Part shown: positions 9,028 through 18,424 of the stretch, piece after piece | How positions within the stretch are numbered: position 1 is the first letter of the stretch | Layout of the letters: the number at the start of each line of letters is the position of its first letter | Assembly (NCBI RefSeq): GCF_000732925.1 | Contig: NZ_CP008953.1 | Location: 3,348,001 to 3,412,000 of the forward strand | Origin: Amycolatopsis japonica | Lineage (GTDB): Bacteria; Actinomycetota; Actinomycetes; Mycobacteriales; Pseudonocardiaceae | Direction of reading: 5' to 3' | DNA: 64,000 nt | Program-made: the position numbers and the translations under genes | Notes under the pieces: model-generated | What the model was told of the DNA's origin: nothing | Seen by the model: the letters and a program-made list of their open reading frames with translations, nothing else | The model's database searches: none

Positions 9028-9828
9028 TTACGACGGAACACTTTCCGGTTCGGACCCGCCCTCGACGTCGACGCGGCTGATCGCCTCGGCCGCGCGCTGA
9101 AGCGCAGGGAGCGTCTGCAGGGCCTTGTCCGGCGTCAGCCGCATGACCGGCGCCTGCACGGCGACGCAGAGGTTGGCGCGCCCCGGCACGAGGACCGCGA
9201 CGCACACCAGGCCGGGCAGGAACTCCTCGTCGTCGAGGGCGAACCCGTCCCGGCGGATGCGGGTGAACTCGGCCTCGAGCGCGTCGAGGTCGGTGATGGT
9301 CTTGTCGGTGTACCGCTTGAGCGGCGCGTGCGCGAGCAGCTTCCGCCGCTGCGACGGGCTCATCTGCGCGAGGATCATCTTGCCGCTGGCCGAACAGTGG
9401 ATCGGCACCCGCGAGCCCGGCCGGAGGTAGAACCGCAGCGGCTCCGGGGTTTCGACTCGGTCGAGGTACACGATCTCGTTGCCGGACAAGGTGGTCACGT
9501 TGCAGCTCTCGCCGAGTTCGTCGACGAGGTGACGCAGGACGGCGTGCCGGGCGCCGTGGTGGGTGGCGTTGAGGAGCAGGTTCTCCGCGAGCCGTCGCAG
9601 CCGGTGGCCGGTGCCGTAGTGGCGTCCGTCGGCCTGCCGGATCAGCAAGCCGGCTCCTTCCAGCTGCTGCAGCATGCGGTGCAGGGTCGGTTTCGGCAGG
9701 CCTGTCTCCTCGACGAGACCCTGCAGGGAGACCAGCTGGTCCTTGGCGGCGATCAGTTCGAGCAGGGAGAACAGCCGCATGGTCGGCGTGTCCCCGTTGA
9801 TCGGATCGGGTTCGCGAAGCAGCTCCAT
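9028..9828 (-). CDS. IclR-family transcriptional regulator
   Basis: A 266-residue IclR regulator. A winged helix lies at about residues 17-80 (SLQGLVEETGLPKPTLHRML is the recognition region) and an effector-binding domain follows, with GSRVPIHCSASGK and LPGLVCVAV as family landmarks. It is divergent from xsc and heads the operon with the CobS/CobT-like genes. The 144-base intergenic region holds a good promoter for xsc and a CCTGA-TT-TCAGG palindrome just after its -10 box, a plausible site for this protein. It probably senses a taurine-pathway intermediate, by inference from context. Confidence 0.85.
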   Translation of the reverse strand: MELLREPDPINGDTPTMRLFSLLELIAAKDQLVSLQGLVEETGLPKPTLHRMLQQLEGAGLLIRQADGRHYGTGHRLRRLAENLLLNATHHGARHAVLRHLVDELGESCNVTTLSGNEIVYLDRVETPEPLRFYLRPGSRVPIHCSASGKMILAQMSPSQRRKLLAHAPLKRYTDKTITDLDALEAEFTRIRRDGFALDDEEFLPGLVCVAVLVPGRANLCVAVQAPVMRLTPDKALQTLPALQRAAEAISRVDVEGGSEPESVPS

Positions 9829-9873
9829 GTTCCGAAAAGTAGCACACGGCGTCTCGGTTTCCAGAATCCGACG

Positions 9874-9902
9874 TTGACGCTGGACGGTTGGCGTCCTATC
9901 GT
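9874..9902 (+). promoter_or_regulatory. Predicted xsc promoter
   Basis: TTGACG at 9874-9879 and TATCGT at 9897-9902 are separated by 17 bases, close to the sigma-70-type consensus. This lies about 70 bases before the xsc ATG in the divergent iclR-xsc region. Confidence 0.55.
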
Positions 9903-9911
9903 CGGTCGCAT

Positions 9912-9923
9912 CCTGATTTCAGG
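9912..9923. promoter_or_regulatory. Palindromic operator candidate in the xsc leader
   Basis: CCTGATTTCAGG is an inverted repeat with 5-base arms and a TT centre. It starts 10 bases after the predicted -10 box, so a protein bound here could block transcription start. The divergent IclR regulator is the natural candidate; there is no direct proof. Confidence 0.4.
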
Positions 9924-9972
9924 AACGCCACGTACCGATTTTTGTAAATCTCGCCTGTCGAAGGAGCGGAAC

Positions 9973-11781
9973 ATGACGGAACGGAAGACGGGTGACGGCC
10001 GCGTGGTCGTCAGCGGCCGGAAGAAGATGACCCCGTCCGAGGCCTTCGTCGAGACGCTCGTGGCGAACGGCGTCACCGACATCTTCGGCATCATGGGGTC
10101 GGCGTTCATGGACGCGATGGACATCTTCGCGCCGGCGGGCATCCGGCTGGTACCGGTGGTGCACGAGCAGGGCGCCGGGCACATGGCCGACGGCTACGCC
10201 CGGGTGAGCGGCAGGCACGGCGTCGTCATCGGGCAGAACGGCCCGGGTATCAGCAACTGCGTGACCGCGATCGCGGCCGCGTACTGGGCGCACAGCCCGG
10301 TCGTCATCGTGACGCCGGAAGCGGGCACCATGGGCACCGGCCTCGGTGGCTTCCAGGAGGCCAACCAGCTGCCGATGTTCCAGGAGTTCACCAAGTACCA
10401 GGGGCATGTCAACAACCCGAAGCGGATGGCCGAGTACACCGGCCGCTGCTTCGACCGCGCCCATTCGGAACTCGGCCCGACGCAGCTCAACATCCCGCGC
10501 GACTTCTTCTACGGCGAGATCGAGGCTGAGATCCCGGAACCCGCCCGGCTCGACCGCGGCCCCGGCGGCGAACGGAGCCTCGACGAGGCCGCCGCGCTGC
10601 TGGCCACGGCGGAGTTCCCGGTGATCATCTCCGGCGGCGGCGTCGTGATGGCCGACGGCGTCGAAGAGTGCAAGGCGCTCGCCGAACGCCTCGGCGCGCC
10701 GGTGGTGAACAGCTACCTGCACAACGACTCGTTCCCGGCGAGCCACCCGCAGTGGTGCGGGCCGCTGGGATACCAGGGTTCCAAGGCCGCGATGAAGCTC
10801 ATCTCGCAGGCGGACGTCGTGATCGCGCTCGGTTCGCGGCTCGGCCCGTTCGGCACCCTGCCGCAGCACGGCATGGACTACTGGCCCAAGGACGCGAAGA
10901 TCATCCAGATCGACGCCGACCACAAGATGCTCGGCCTGGTCAAGAAGATCACCGTCGGCATCTGCGGTGACGCCAAGGACGCGGCGGTCGCGCTGACCAA
11001 GCGGCTGGCGGACCGGACGCTGGCCTGTGATTCCACAAAGGACGCTCGCGCGGCGAAGATCAAGGCGGAGAAGGACGCGTGGGAGGCCGAGCTCGACGCC
11101 TGGACGCACGAGACCGACCCGTTCAGCCTCGACATGATCGCGGAGCAGGACGGCGAGGAGGGCAACTGGCTGCACCCGCGGGAAGTGTTGCGGGAACTGG
11201 AGAAGGCCATGCCGCCGCGGGTGATGGTGTCGACCGACATCGGCAACATCAACTCGGTCGCGAACAGCTATCTGCGCTTCGAGGAACCGCGCAGCTTCTT
11301 CGCGCCGATGAGTTTCGGTAACTGCGGATACGCGCTGCCGACCATCATCGGCGCCAAGGCCGCGGCCCCCGACCGGCCCGCGATCTCCTACGCCGGCGAC
11401 GGCGCGTGGGGGATGAGCATGGGCGAGATCATGACCGCGGTCCGCCACGACATCCCGGTCACCGCGGTGGTGTTCCACAACCGGCAGTGGGGCGCGGAGA
11501 AGAAGAACCAGGTCGACTTCTACAACCGCCGGTTCGTCGCGGGCGAGCTGGAGAGCGAGAGCTTCGCGGGCATCGCCAAGGCGATGGGCGCGGAAGGCAT
11601 CGTCGTGGAGAAGCTCGACGAGGTCGGCCCCGCGTTACAACGCGCCGTCGAGGCGCAGATGAACGAGGGCAAGACCACCGTCGTCGAGATCATGTGCACC
11701 CGCGAGCTGGGCGACCCGTTCCGCCGCGACGCGCTGTCGAAGCCGGTGCGGTTCCTGGAGAAGTACAAGGACTACGTGTAG
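9973..11781 (+). CDS. xsc: Sulfoacetaldehyde acetyltransferase
   Basis: A 602-residue thiamine diphosphate enzyme. Xsc converts sulfoacetaldehyde and phosphate to acetyl phosphate and sulfite, the carbon-sulfur cleavage step of taurine dissimilation. The N-terminal domain has the GIMGSAFMDAMDIF motif and VVHEQGAGHMADGYAR with the catalytic glutamate; the C-terminal domain has GDGAWGMSMGEI, the ThDP-magnesium motif. AGTMGTGLGGFQEANQ and the C-terminal VRFLEKYKDYV are typical of Xsc rather than acetolactate synthase. The ATG follows AAGGAG. The genes for the step before (tpa) and after (pta) lie downstream on the same strand, which strongly supports the assignment. A strong hairpin follows the stop. 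Confidence 0.95.
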   Translation: MTERKTGDGRVVVSGRKKMTPSEAFVETLVANGVTDIFGIMGSAFMDAMDIFAPAGIRLVPVVHEQGAGHMADGYARVSGRHGVVIGQNGPGISNCVTAIAAAYWAHSPVVIVTPEAGTMGTGLGGFQEANQLPMFQEFTKYQGHVNNPKRMAEYTGRCFDRAHSELGPTQLNIPRDFFYGEIEAEIPEPARLDRGPGGERSLDEAAALLATAEFPVIISGGGVVMADGVEECKALAERLGAPVVNSYLHNDSFPASHPQWCGPLGYQGSKAAMKLISQADVVIALGSRLGPFGTLPQHGMDYWPKDAKIIQIDADHKMLGLVKKITVGICGDAKDAAVALTKRLADRTLACDSTKDARAAKIKAEKDAWEAELDAWTHETDPFSLDMIAEQDGEEGNWLHPREVLRELEKAMPPRVMVSTDIGNINSVANSYLRFEEPRSFFAPMSFGNCGYALPTIIGAKAAAPDRPAISYAGDGAWGMSMGEIMTAVRHDIPVTAVVFHNRQWGAEKKNQVDFYNRRFVAGELESESFAGIAKAMGAEGIVVEKLDEVGPALQRAVEAQMNEGKTTVVEIMCTRELGDPFRRDALSKPVRFLEKYKDYV

Positions 11782-11791
11782 GGCTCGTTTT

Positions 11792-11846
11792 GCGCGTGAA
11801 GGCCGCCTTTCCTCGGCTGAGCCGGGGGAAGGGGGCCTTCACGCGC
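11792..11846. terminator. Hairpin terminator after xsc
   Basis: GCGCGTGAAGGCC (11792-11804) pairs perfectly with GGCCTTCACGCGC (11834-11846), and the inner CCTTTCCTCGGC can pair further with GCCGGGGGAAGG. It starts 11 bases after the xsc stop. There is no T-tract, as is common in high-GC actinomycetes. The GTGAAGGCC motif recurs in other intergenic hairpins of this window. Confidence 0.6.
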
Positions 11847-11881
11847 GTCGGGGAACACAGGCGCGGCGGTGTGTGCAAAAG

Positions 11882-11981
11882 CGTGACTCGCGTGATCAGG
11901 GACGTGACTCGCGTGATTGGGGGCCGCACTCGGGGAGTTCCGTCTCTGATCACGCGAGATCCGCCTTCGATCACGTGAGTG
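11882..11981. repeat. 21-bp periodic CTCGCGTGAT array, second copy
   Basis: CTCGCGTGAT lies at 11887 and 11908, a degenerate CTCGGGGAGT at 11929, ATCACGCGAG at 11949 and ATCACGTGAG at 11970. Spacings are 21, 21, 20 and 21 bp. The plan is the same as the array at 3966-4070: two forward units, a degenerate centre and two inverted units. It lies between the xsc terminator and the MITE-like element. Confidence 0.8.
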
Positions 11982-11997
11982 CGGTGCCGAGTCTCTC

Positions 11998-12317
11998 GTC
12001 CGTGAAGGCCTCCTTGAGGGACTCTGGGTCCCTCAAGGGGGCCTTCAGTTGTGTACTTACGTCCGACCTGCGTGGGAGCGAGAGTCCGGTTGTCGTCGAG
12101 GGATGACGATGAAGGAATTGGGACGTTGAGTGTCCCGATTCCTTCATCGTCGCGGTGGCCGTCCTGGTCGTGAACCTTGATCGTGCCGGTCACGCCCCGG
12201 GGCGGACGACCGAGTGGGGAAGATCCTGGACGTTGGACGGCCGGAATCCTCCCCGCTCGGCCCCGGCCACACCAGCGGGTCAGCGAATACGGGTTCACCA
12301 AGGAGGCCTTCACGGAC
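11998..12317 (+). mobile_element. MITE-like element, copy 1 (about 320 bp)
   Basis: The element is bounded by perfect 18-bp terminal inverted repeats, GTCCGTGAAGGCCTCCTT and its reverse complement at 12300-12317. Inside are a 20-bp stem with one mismatch (12003-12047), a 20-bp stem with a GTTGAGT loop (12105-12151) and a third hairpin (about 12213-12257). A nearly identical sequence in inverted orientation lies at 50950-51373. No open reading frame or transposase is inside and no clear target duplication is seen. It ends about 120 bases before the tpa start. Confidence 0.72.
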
Positions 12318-12436
12318 TTGCGGGTCTCCACTCACGACCAACTGGACCCATCGAACGTCGCCGCTCTGGTGCTGGGCCGGTGCCAGCCGGGTTGCGAAAG
12401 TCAAAGCACAGACTCGTGTCTCGAAGGAGGTCTCCG

Positions 12437-13801
12437 GTGGACGTCACCCAGCTGCGAGCGCAGGCTCGACGGCATCTCGGCCCGCACTTCACCCGCAAGG
12501 ACACCTGGGCCTCGGATTTCCCGGTGTTCGTACGCGGCGAGGGAAGCTACCTGATCGACACCGAAGGACGCCGTCATCTCGACGGGCTCGCCGGGCTCTT
12601 CTGCGTCAACATGGGCCACGGGCGGGCCGACATCGCCGCGGCCGCCGCCGACCAGGTCGGCACCCTGGCCTACGCGAGCAACTGGGGCTCGGCACATACG
12701 CCCGCGATCGAGGCCGCCACGTTGCTGGCCGAACTGGCGCCGGGCGACCTCGGGACGACGTTCTTCGTCAACTCCGGCTCGGAGGCGGTCGAAACGGCGC
12801 TCAAATTCGCCCGGCAGTATCACCGCAGCCAGGGACAGCCCGAGCGGACGAAGATCATCAGCCGCGACATGGCCTATCACGGCACCACCATCGGCGCCCT
12901 TTCGGTGACCGGGCTCGCGAAGATCAAGGAACCGTTCGGCCCGCTCATGCCCGGCGTCCGCCACGTACCGAACACGTTGGGGCTGCGGGGAGACTGCGGT
13001 CCAGCGTCCGAATTGGACTGTGTCGCGGCGATCGAGCGGGTCATCCTCGAAGAAGGGCCGGAGACCATCGCGGCGCTGTTCGCCGAGCCGGTGCAGAACG
13101 GGCGCGGCGCTCTGGTCCCGCCGAAGGGGTACTGGCCCGCTTTGCGCGCCCTGTGCGACAAGTACGGCATCCTGCTCGTCTCGGACGAGGTCATCTGCTC
13201 GTTCGGCAGGCTCGGGCACTGGTTCGGGCACGGGATCACCGGCGTCGTGCCGGATCTGATCACCTTCGCCAAGGGATCGACGTCGGGGTACGCGCCGCTC
13301 GGCGGGGTGATCGTGCGCGAGAAGCTGGTCACCGAGCTGTACGACTCGCCGAAGGGCGGCGTCTTCACTCACGGCGCCACCTGGGGCGGGCATCCCGTCG
13401 CCACCGCCGTCGCGGTCGCGAACCTCACCGCGATGCGGGACGAGAACGTGCTCGGCAACGTCCTCACCGAGGGCCCGGAACTGTTCGCCGCGCTGAACTC
13501 CCTCAAGTCCGCGCACCGCTGCGTCAAGGACGTCCGCGGCACCGGGTTCTTCTACGCCATCGAACTGATGGCCGACCGTGACAGCGGCCGGGAGCTGACC
13601 GAGGCCGAATCGCTGAAGGTACTTCGCGAGGTGCTTCCGGAGGCGTTCCGGCGCACGGGCGTCATCCTCCGCGGCGACGATCGCGGCGCGACGATGCTGA
13701 TGATCTCCCCGCCGCTGGTCGCCGACCGCGAGGTGCTCACCGAACTGCTGCACGGCGTCGACGCGATGCTCAACGACGTCGAGAAGGCCGTCCAGCCCTG
13801 A
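12437..13801 (+). CDS. tpa: Taurine--pyruvate aminotransferase
   Basis: A 454-residue class III (omega) aminotransferase. Tpa moves the amino group of taurine to pyruvate, giving sulfoacetaldehyde and alanine. PLP-binding landmarks are [15 protein letters not shown] near residue 115, the aspartate in [12 protein letters not shown], and the Schiff-base lysine in [17 protein letters not shown]. The GTG start has AAGGAGG six bases upstream, and upstream sequence in this frame belongs to the MITE-like element. Class III enzymes are hard to tell apart by sequence alone; the assignment rests on its position between xsc and pta. It is not cotranscribed closely with xsc, because a 655-base repeat-filled gap separates them. 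Confidence 0.88.
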   Translation: MDVTQLRAQARRHLGPHFTRKDTWASDFPVFVRGEGSYLIDTEGRRHLDGLAGLFCVNMGHGRADIAAAAADQVGTLAYASNWGSAHTPAIEAATLLAELAPGDLGTTFFVNSGSEAVETALKFARQYHRSQGQPERTKIISRDMAYHGTTIGALSVTGLAKIKEPFGPLMPGVRHVPNTLGLRGDCGPASELDCVAAIERVILEEGPETIAALFAEPVQNGRGALVPPKGYWPALRALCDKYGILLVSDEVICSFGRLGHWFGHGITGVVPDLITFAKGSTSGYAPLGGVIVREKLVTELYDSPKGGVFTHGATWGGHPVATAVAVANLTAMRDENVLGNVLTEGPELFAALNSLKSAHRCVKDVRGTGFFYAIELMADRDSGRELTEAESLKVLREVLPEAFRRTGVILRGDDRGATMLMISPPLVADREVLTELLHGVDAMLNDVEKAVQP

Positions 13802-13871
13802 ACCAGCCCTTTTCACCCGGTGGGGGTCGCCGTCCTGCGGCGGCCCCCGCTTCGTACGTGGAGGTACTTCG

Positions 13872-14864
13872 ATGAGCTTGACCACCGTGGTCACGCCGGA
13901 CGCGACGCTCGACAGATGGCGGAAGGCCTTGCGCGGCCGGAATCTCCGCGTCGCCTTGCCGGACGGCGACGACGACCGCGCCGTCCGGGCCGCGCTGGCG
14001 CTCCGGGACGAAGGTGTCGTACGGCCGTTGCTGTTCGGCGACGGGGCGCGCCTGCGCGCGGCGGGAGCCACGGACGACTTGATCGTGGACGTCGCGGAAA
14101 CCCTTGCCGACGACCGGACCGAGGCCGCGCTGGCGGCGGGATTCGCGCGGCACCCGGAAAAGCTCGCCGCCGCCCGGCGCGATCCGGTGTTCGTGGCGGC
14201 CGCCGCCCTGCGAACAGGCAAGGTGGACGCTTGCGTCGCCGGGGCGACACGGCCGACCGCCGACGTCCTGCGCGCGGGTTTGCGGGTCGTGGGGCTCGCC
14301 CCGGGTGTGTCCACTTTGAGCAGTTGCTTCCTGTTGCTGCTGCCGGACGGGCGACGGCTGACCTTTTCGGACTGCGCGGTGGTGCCCGAGCCGGGCGCGG
14401 CGCAGCTGGCGGACATCGCCCTCGCCGCCGCGGCGACCCACCGCGGTCTGACCGGGGAGGACCCCGTCGTCGCCATGCTGTCGTTCAGCACGCAGGGGAG
14501 TGCCGACCATCAGCGGGTCGAGGTCGTCCGCGAGGCGACTTCGCTGGTGCGGCAGCGGGAACCCGGTCTTCCGGTGGACGGTGAACTGCAGTTCGACGCC
14601 GCGCTGGTGGCGTCGATCGCGGCGGCCAAGGCGCCCGGTTCCGCGGTCGCCGGCCGCGCGAACGTCCTCGTGTTCCCGAATCTGGACGCGGGCAACATCG
14701 GCTACAAGATCGCCGAACGGCTCGGCGGCGCCGTCGCGCTCGGCCCGATCCTCCAGGGCCTCGCGGCGCCGCTCAACGATCTCTCGCGCGGCTGCTCGGC
14801 GTCCGACATCGAGACGCTCGCCCTCTTGACCGCCGTCCAAGCTAGCCGAGCAGCGCGAGGGTGA
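13872..14864 (+). CDS. pta: Phosphate acetyltransferase
   Basis: A 330-residue phosphotransacetylase (short Pta type, without the N-terminal DRTGG region). It turns the acetyl phosphate made by Xsc into acetyl-CoA. Family landmarks are [43 protein letters not shown] and [20 protein letters not shown], followed by a [17 protein letters not shown] end. The ATG has GGAGGT upstream, 70 bases after tpa, so the two are likely cotranscribed. Its 3' end overlaps that of the convergent exporter gene by 23 bases. Confidence 0.93.
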   Translation: MSLTTVVTPDATLDRWRKALRGRNLRVALPDGDDDRAVRAALALRDEGVVRPLLFGDGARLRAAGATDDLIVDVAETLADDRTEAALAAGFARHPEKLAAARRDPVFVAAAALRTGKVDACVAGATRPTADVLRAGLRVVGLAPGVSTLSSCFLLLLPDGRRLTFSDCAVVPEPGAAQLADIALAAAATHRGLTGEDPVVAMLSFSTQGSADHQRVEVVREATSLVRQREPGLPVDGELQFDAALVASIAAAKAPGSAVAGRANVLVFPNLDAGNIGYKIAERLGGAVALGPILQGLAAPLNDLSRGCSASDIETLALLTAVQASRAARG

Positions 14865-15837
14865 CGTAGGCGATGGTGCCGACGAGCAGCGTGGAGAGCA
14901 GGCCGAGCAGCAGCGCCCGGCCACCGGTGCGGACCAGCGTGCCGATCCGGACCGCGCAGCCCAGCCCGAAGAGCGCTCCGGCCAGCAGCAGCGTGCAGAC
15001 GACCTTGGCGACGTCGAGCGCCACGCCGGGCAGGATCCCGGTGCTCCGCACCACCACCATCGCCAGGAAACCGAGGACGAACAGCGGGACCAGCGGGGCG
15101 CGCTTCCCGGCGGCGGACGGGCGGCGCCGCCGTTCGTGCACGCTGACCGCGGCGACCATCGGCGCCAGCAGGACGACACGGCTCAGCTTCACCACCACGG
15201 CGACCGCGACGGCGGCGGTCCCGGCCGGGGTGGCGGCCGCGACGACCTGGGCGACCTCGTGCACGCCCAATCCGGCCCAGCCGCCGATCCGCAGCGCGTC
15301 CATCCCCAGCCATCCGCCGATGAGCGGGACCGCCGCGATCGCCAGGCCGCCGTAGAAGGTGACCAGTGCGACCGCGGTCGCGACGTCGGAGTCCTCGCGT
15401 TCGACGACCCCTTCCATCGCCGCGATCGCCGACGCGCCACAGATCGAGAAACCGGTCGCGACCAGCATCGCGAGTCCCCGCGGAACACCGATCAGCCTGC
15501 CGAGCCCGATCGTGCCGAGGAACGTGAGGCCGACCGTCAGCACCACCGCGAGCAGCGTGCCGGGGCCGAGGGAAAGCACCGAAGGGAGCGCGAGTTGCAG
15601 ACCGAGAAGGACGACACCGGCACGCAGGAGCTTCTTCGTCACCTTCGCGATCGCTTGCCGGGTGCCGTCCGAGAGCACCGGCAGCGAGCCGGCGAGCACC
15701 CCGAGCACGACCGCGAGCGTGAGCGCGCTCAGCACGGGAACGGCGGTGCTCAGCAGGTACGCGACGACCACACCGAGGGCGGTGACGGCCAGACCGGTGA
15801 GGTGCGGCTTCGTTCGCCGCGCAGACGTGGTGCTCAT
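14842..15837 (-). CDS. YeiH-family putative sulfate/sulfite exporter
   Basis: A 331-residue membrane protein with about ten hydrophobic helices. It belongs to the YeiH family (conserved hypothetical 698, putative sulfate exporter), with [18 protein letters not shown] and a [12 protein letters not shown] segment as typical motifs. Taurine cleavage by Xsc releases sulfite, and sulfite or sulfate must leave the cell, so export of that ion is the likely role. It is divergent from a LysR regulator, as yeiH is from yeiE in enterobacteria. Substrate and direction are inferred. Confidence 0.8.
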   Translation of the reverse strand: MSTTSARRTKPHLTGLAVTALGVVVAYLLSTAVPVLSALTLAVVLGVLAGSLPVLSDGTRQAIAKVTKKLLRAGVVLLGLQLALPSVLSLGPGTLLAVVLTVGLTFLGTIGLGRLIGVPRGLAMLVATGFSICGASAIAAMEGVVEREDSDVATAVALVTFYGGLAIAAVPLIGGWLGMDALRIGGWAGLGVHEVAQVVAAATPAGTAAVAVAVVVKLSRVVLLAPMVAAVSVHERRRRPSAAGKRAPLVPLFVLGFLAMVVVRSTGILPGVALDVAKVVCTLLLAGALFGLGCAVRIGTLVRTGGRALLLGLLSTLLVGTIAYVTLALLG

Positions 15838-15909
15838 ACCGACGAGCGTCGTCCGGAAAGGACAGCGCCGGTAGCCGGGAGAACGACGGATAGGTCATGC
15901 ACTTTGGCT

Positions 15910-16803
15910 ATGACAGCCCCGGAGCTGGACTCCTTGCGCCTGCTGGTCCTCGTCGGCGAATTGGGCAGTATCGGTCAGGCCGCCGTCGCACTCGGGATGA
16001 CGCGGCCGTCGGCGGGCAAACGACTGTCCTTTGTGGAACGAAGGCTGGGTCTGGTGCTGGTGGACCGGACCCGTCGCGGTTCCGCGCTCACCCCGGACGG
16101 CCGGGTGATCGCGAGCTGGGCGCGGCGCGTGCTCGCCGAACTCGACGGACTGCTCGATGGCGCCGAAGCCCTGCGGAACCGGCACGAGAACGGGCTCCGG
16201 ATCGCGGCGAGCATGACGCCGGCCGAGCATCTGGTCCCACGCTGGATCGGCGAACTCAACCGCGCTCACCCCGGGCTCCACCTCGGCCTGGAGGTCACGA
16301 ACTCGGATCGGGTCGCCGGACTTGCCCGCGAGGGCAAGGCCGACATCGGCTTCGTCGAATCACCGGGCCCCTTCACCGGGCTCACGTCGCGGAAGGTCGC
16401 CGTGGACCATCTCGTGGTCGTGGTCGACCGCACCCATCCTTGGGCGCGCGAACGCCGTCCCCTGACCCCGGCGGAGCTGGCGGCCACGCCGCTCGTGGTG
16501 CGGGAACGCGGCTCCGGAACCAGGGAGACCGTCGACCTCGCGTTGCGCGTGGCCGGCGTGGGACCGGTGAAACCGTTGCTGGAACTGGGTTCCGCCTCCG
16601 CCGTCCGCAGCGCCGTGGTGGCGGGCGCTGGTCCCGCGGTGATCAGCGCCCTGGACGTCGCGGACCACGATCTCGTGCCCGTCGCGGTGAACGGTGTCGA
16701 CTTCGGACGGGTGCTGCACGCGGTCTGGCCGGAGGGACGGCGCCTCACCGGTCCGGCGGCGGAACTGCTGGCCTTGGCCGGGCGACGCTCGTCCCGAGAG
16801 TGA
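15910..16803 (+). CDS. LysR-family transcriptional regulator
   Basis: A 297-residue LysR regulator. The helix-turn-helix occupies residues 1-60 (GSIGQAAVALGMTRPSAGKRL is the recognition region) and a periplasmic-binding-like effector domain fills the rest. It is divergent from the YeiH-type exporter across a 72-base gap and is probably its regulator, responding to sulfite or a related anion. The ATG gives the standard LysR N-terminus directly before the helix-turn-helix; no strong ribosome binding site is visible. A strong GC terminator is absent after the gene. Confidence 0.87.
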   Translation: MTAPELDSLRLLVLVGELGSIGQAAVALGMTRPSAGKRLSFVERRLGLVLVDRTRRGSALTPDGRVIASWARRVLAELDGLLDGAEALRNRHENGLRIAASMTPAEHLVPRWIGELNRAHPGLHLGLEVTNSDRVAGLAREGKADIGFVESPGPFTGLTSRKVAVDHLVVVVDRTHPWARERRPLTPAELAATPLVVRERGSGTRETVDLALRVAGVGPVKPLLELGSASAVRSAVVAGAGPAVISALDVADHDLVPVAVNGVDFGRVLHAVWPEGRRLTGPAAELLALAGRRSSRE

Positions 16804-16928
16804 TCTGGACCCCTTTCCCACATCGTAACTGGCACTCGCCCCTGGCCCGACTTGTTCCTACGGTGACCGGAACCACAATGGAGCTCCCAGCGCCACCGCT
16901 CCGGCGGTGCGTGCGAGAAGGAGGAGAC

Positions 16929-18368
16929 GTGACTTCAACGTCCGGTCCCGCACAGAGCAGCGGCCTGAAACCAGGGCTCAAACAGCGACATATGAACCTG
17001 ATCGCCCTCGGCGGCGTCATCGGCGCCGGGCTGTTCGTCGGCAGTGGCGTGGTCATCCAATCGGCGGGCCCGGCGGCGGTGGTCTCGTTCCTCATCGCCG
17101 GTCTGATCACCGTGCTCATCATGCGCATGCTCGCGGAGATGACGATCGCCAAACCCGCGCTCGGGTCGTTCTACGTCTACGCCAGGGAGGCGCTCGGCAA
17201 TCGAGCGGGCTTCGCCGTCGGCTGGATGTACTGGTACTTCTTCGTCATCGTCGTGGCGGTCGAAGCCGTCGCGGGCGGCCGGATCCTGCAGCTGTGGGTA
17301 CCCGACGTGCCACTGTGGGTGCTCAGTCTCGGCCTGCTGCTGATCCTCACCGGTACCAATATGGTCTCGGCGCGGTCCTACGGCGAGTTCGAGTACTGGT
17401 TCTCGTCGATCAAGGTCGTCGCGATCGTCGTGTTCCTGGTCGTCGGCGCCCTGTACCTGTTCGGTTTCTGGCCGGGTGCCAACGGCGGCCTGACGAACCT
17501 GGTGTCCCACGGCGGGTTCGCGCCACTCGGGATCGGCGCGGTACTCGCGGCGGTGGTGCCGTGCATCGGGTTCTACACCGGCGCGGAGATCGTCACCATC
17601 GCCGCCGCCGAATCCGCGGAGCCGCAGAAGGCGGTCGCGAAGGCCATGCGCTCGATCATCTTCCGCGTGGTGCTGTTCTACGTCGGTTCCGTGTTCCTCG
17701 TCGTCGCGATCAAGTCCTGGGACGATCCGGCGACGGCGGTCAGCCCGTACGCGGCGGTGCTGGAGGTGCTCGGCATCCCGGCCGTGGCGACGATCATGAA
17801 CGCGATCGTCCTGACCGCGGTGCTCTCGTGCCTGAACTCGGCCCTGTACACCTCGTCGCGGATGTTGTTCGCGCTGACCAGCAACGGCGACGCGCCGAAG
17901 GCGTTCACCCGCCTTTCCGGCAGCGGCGTGCCGAGGCGCGCGATCCTGGCCGGGACGGTCATCGGATACGTCTCCGTCATCGCCGCCTACACCTCGCCGG
18001 ACCTGATCTTCCAGTTCCTGGTCAACTCCTACGGCGCCGTCGCGCTGTTCGTGTACCTGTCTATCGCGCTCGCGCAGGTGCGGCTCCGCCGTCGGCTGGA
18101 GCGGGAGGATCCGGACAAGCTCACGCTCAAGATGTGGCTGTTCCCGTGGCTGAGCTACGCGACCATCGCGCTGATGGGCGGCGTGATCCTGGCGATGGCG
18201 CTGCTGCCGTCGACCCGGTCGCAGTTCTGGCTGAGCGCCGTGACGCTCGCGCTGATCCTCGTCGGGTTCGAAATCCGCAGGCGGCGCGGCAAGCCGGCGG
18301 TTCCGGCCGCGCCCGTCGATCCGGTCCCGGACGAACCCCAGCGTGCCCCGGCCACCGTCCGGGAGTGA
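16929..18368 (+). CDS. APC-family amino acid permease
   Basis: A 479-residue permease of the amino acid-polyamine-organocation family with 12 predicted helices. The N-terminus carries KQRHMNLIALGGVIGAGLFVGSG, the helix 1 signature of the GABA permease/lysine permease subgroup, and AKPALGSFYVYAREALG follows helix 2. It should import a neutral amino acid by proton symport. Closeness to the taurine genes makes taurine, alanine or GABA reasonable guesses, but the sequence does not identify the substrate. The GTG has AAGGAGGAG just upstream. An inverted repeat GTTCC-N10-GGAAC lies at 16854-16873 in its leader. Confidence 0.87.
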   Translation: MTSTSGPAQSSGLKPGLKQRHMNLIALGGVIGAGLFVGSGVVIQSAGPAAVVSFLIAGLITVLIMRMLAEMTIAKPALGSFYVYAREALGNRAGFAVGWMYWYFFVIVVAVEAVAGGRILQLWVPDVPLWVLSLGLLLILTGTNMVSARSYGEFEYWFSSIKVVAIVVFLVVGALYLFGFWPGANGGLTNLVSHGGFAPLGIGAVLAAVVPCIGFYTGAEIVTIAAAESAEPQKAVAKAMRSIIFRVVLFYVGSVFLVVAIKSWDDPATAVSPYAAVLEVLGIPAVATIMNAIVLTAVLSCLNSALYTSSRMLFALTSNGDAPKAFTRLSGSGVPRRAILAGTVIGYVSVIAAYTSPDLIFQFLVNSYGAVALFVYLSIALAQVRLRRRLEREDPDKLTLKMWLFPWLSYATIALMGGVILAMALLPSTRSQFWLSAVTLALILVGFEIRRRRGKPAVPAAPVDPVPDEPQRAPATVRE

Positions 18369-18382
18369 CCCTGGACGGGCTG

Positions 18383-18423
18383 AAAGCGTCCTTCGCCGCG
18401 TCTGATGCGGCGAGGGACGCTTT
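18383..18423. terminator. Bidirectional terminator
   Basis: A 17-bp stem with a single mismatch, AAAGCGTCCTTCGCCGC against GCGGCGAGGGACGCTTT, closes a 7-base loop. It fills the gap between the convergent permease and sigma-factor genes, with A-rich and T-rich ends that suit termination in both directions. Confidence 0.75.
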
Positions 18424-18424
18424 G

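Noticed and set aside
11998-12317. Insertion sequence with transposase
   Set aside because: The element has terminal inverted repeats but no coding frame; it is non-autonomous at best.
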